Source: JANOYY01 sp031418035 (lineage in GTDB: Bacteria > Actinomycetota > Acidimicrobiia > Acidimicrobiales > JANYDT01). From it: DNA of 7,354 nt. The notes below the pieces were generated by a model, which saw nothing but the letters and a program-made list of their open reading frames with translations, searched no databases and was not told the DNA's origin. Positions within the stretch are counted from its first letter, which is position 1, and every line of letters begins with the position of its first letter. Below are positions 6,543 through 7,354 of this stretch, one piece after another. The stretch spans positions 1-7,354 of the forward strand of contig JANOWU010000165.1 of NCBI GenBank assembly GCA_031418035.1. Direction: 5' to 3'. A program made the position numbers and the translations under genes.

Positions 6543-7313
6543 ATGACGGTTCACCTGGTTGGGGCCGGTCCCGGGGATCCCGGGTTGCTCACGCTTCGTG
6601 CGGCGGCGCTTCTGAAGCGCTGCGATGTGGTCGTGTTCGACCGCCTGGTGTCGCCGGAGATTCTCGACCTTGTCTCGCCGACGGCCGAGCGGATCGACGT
6701 CGGCAAGCGTCCCGGCGACAGCACGCGTCAAGTCGATATCAACGCCACGCTCGTGGACCGCGGTCGACGATTCGACTGCGTCGTTCGCCTCAAAGGTGGC
6801 GACCCGCATGTGTTCGGCCGGGCCGCCGAGGAACTCATGGCTCTGCGCAGCGCAGGAATTGCCACCGAGGTGGTGCCGGGTGTGAGCTCGGCGCTCGCGG
6901 CACCCGCGTCAGTCGGCATACCGCTTTCGACACGGCTGGCGTCGAGCGGCTTTACCGTCCTGACCGCCCATCAGGATCCGGCCACGGATCGCTCGATCGA
7001 TTGGGATGCCGCAGCCAAACTCGGCACGACGCTGGTCATCTTGATGGGCGCCGCCCGCGCCTCTTCCTTTCGGGATCGTTTGCTCGCCGGTGGTATGCGC
7101 GCAGACATGCCGGTGGCCATCATTACGAACGCGACGACCCCGGAGATGCGTGAGCAGCGTCTGGTGCTGTCCGAACTCGGGGTCGAACCGGTCGCCAATC
7201 CGTCCGTGATCGTGATCGGCGCAGTAGCCGGTCTCGACCTTCGAACTCCACCAACTGTCACGTCCTCCCTCGACTCCGTCGTCCAATTCCTTTCACCTGA
7301 GGTCTTTTCATGA
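6543..7313 (+). CDS. cobA: Uroporphyrinogen-III C-methyltransferase (SUMT)
   Basis: The 256-residue enzyme transfers two methyl groups from S-adenosylmethionine to uroporphyrinogen III, giving precorrin-2 for siroheme or cobalamin. Landmarks in order are VHLVGAGPGDPGLLTLRA (3-20), the cofactor/substrate region VGKRPGDSTRQVDIN (53-67), RLKGGDPHVFGRAAEE (82-97), VVPGVSSALAAPASVGIPLS (110-129), TLVILMGA (163-170) and the late NPSVIVIG (219-226). Length is normal for a stand-alone SUMT, so it is not fused to a uroporphyrinogen synthase or CysG domains. Some usually conserved positions vary: STR for THR after GIPL, TAH for TGH, and LMG where many members have YMG. The start is ATG 6543, with GAAGGG eight bases upstream. 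An in-frame ATG 84 bases earlier would add an Arg-rich leader absent from the family. The stop overlaps the next start as ATGA. The symbol is that of the SUMT family; siroheme versus B12 use cannot be told. Confidence 0.92.
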   Translation: MTVHLVGAGPGDPGLLTLRAAALLKRCDVVVFDRLVSPEILDLVSPTAERIDVGKRPGDSTRQVDINATLVDRGRRFDCVVRLKGGDPHVFGRAAEELMALRSAGIATEVVPGVSSALAAPASVGIPLSTRLASSGFTVLTAHQDPATDRSIDWDAAAKLGTTLVILMGAARASSFRDRLLAGGMRADMPVAIITNATTPEMREQRLVLSELGVEPVANPSVIVIGAVAGLDLRTPPTVTSSLDSVVQFLSPEVFS

Positions 7314-7354
7314 GCCAAACACTCGAACCAGCACTCTTCAGTGGACCTATTGAT
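7310..7354 (+). CDS. Start of an unidentified gene cut by the right edge
   Basis: An ATG overlapping the preceding TGA (ATGA) opens a frame of 15 codons, MSQTLEPALFSGPID, that runs to the end of the window without a stop. The overlap suggests translational coupling to the uroporphyrinogen methyltransferase and therefore possibly a related tetrapyrrole, sulfite or nitrite function. Fifteen residues carry no recognisable motif, so I assign no product. Confidence 0.55.
   Translation, partial: MSQTLEPALFSGPID

Overview
The window looks like an ordinary chromosomal stretch of a high-G+C actinobacterium. The pointers are strong G/C preference at third codon positions, many GTG/ATG starts, and a DsbA-fold protein whose closest recognisable relatives are the actinobacterial mycothiol-dependent Rv2466c-like proteins. 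A marine/freshwater acidimicrobial lineage is a plausible guess, but the sequence does not prove it. I see no tRNA, rRNA, CRISPR, IS element, prophage gene or integration site.

Layout. (1) Positions 1-1158, minus strand: a membrane sensor histidine kinase of the HisKA_3 type. Its last residues lie beyond the left edge, and a LuxR/NarL-type response regulator would be expected there. (2) Positions 1266-4421, plus strand, divergent from the kinase: a tight three-gene run of a PLP-dependent aminotransferase, an RlmG-like 23S rRNA m2G methyltransferase (22-base gap) and an Rv2466c-like DsbA-fold protein (ATGA overlap). (3) Positions 4475-6362, minus strand, convergent with that run: an enoyl-CoA hydratase/isomerase-family gene followed 34 bases later by a luciferase-like flavin-dependent oxidoreductase. 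(4) Positions 6543-7354, plus strand, divergent from the hydratase: a uroporphyrinogen-III C-methyltransferase (siroheme/cobalamin branch), overlapping by ATGA with a new gene cut off by the right edge.

How the genes fit together. The three-gene run combines amino-acid metabolism, ribosome modification and thiol chemistry. No single pathway links them, so it reads as a co-transcribed housekeeping cluster rather than a dedicated system. The hydratase/oxidoreductase pair suggests oxidation or degradation of a CoA-linked or small organic substrate that cannot be named from sequence. The methyltransferase produces precorrin-2 for siroheme or B12. The most notable details are the lost second cysteine (CPWA instead of CPWC) in the DsbA-fold protein, a perfect 8-bp inverted repeat in the promoter region of the uroporphyrinogen methyltransferase, and active-site substitutions in the hydratase-family protein. 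I found no convincing previously undescribed system here.
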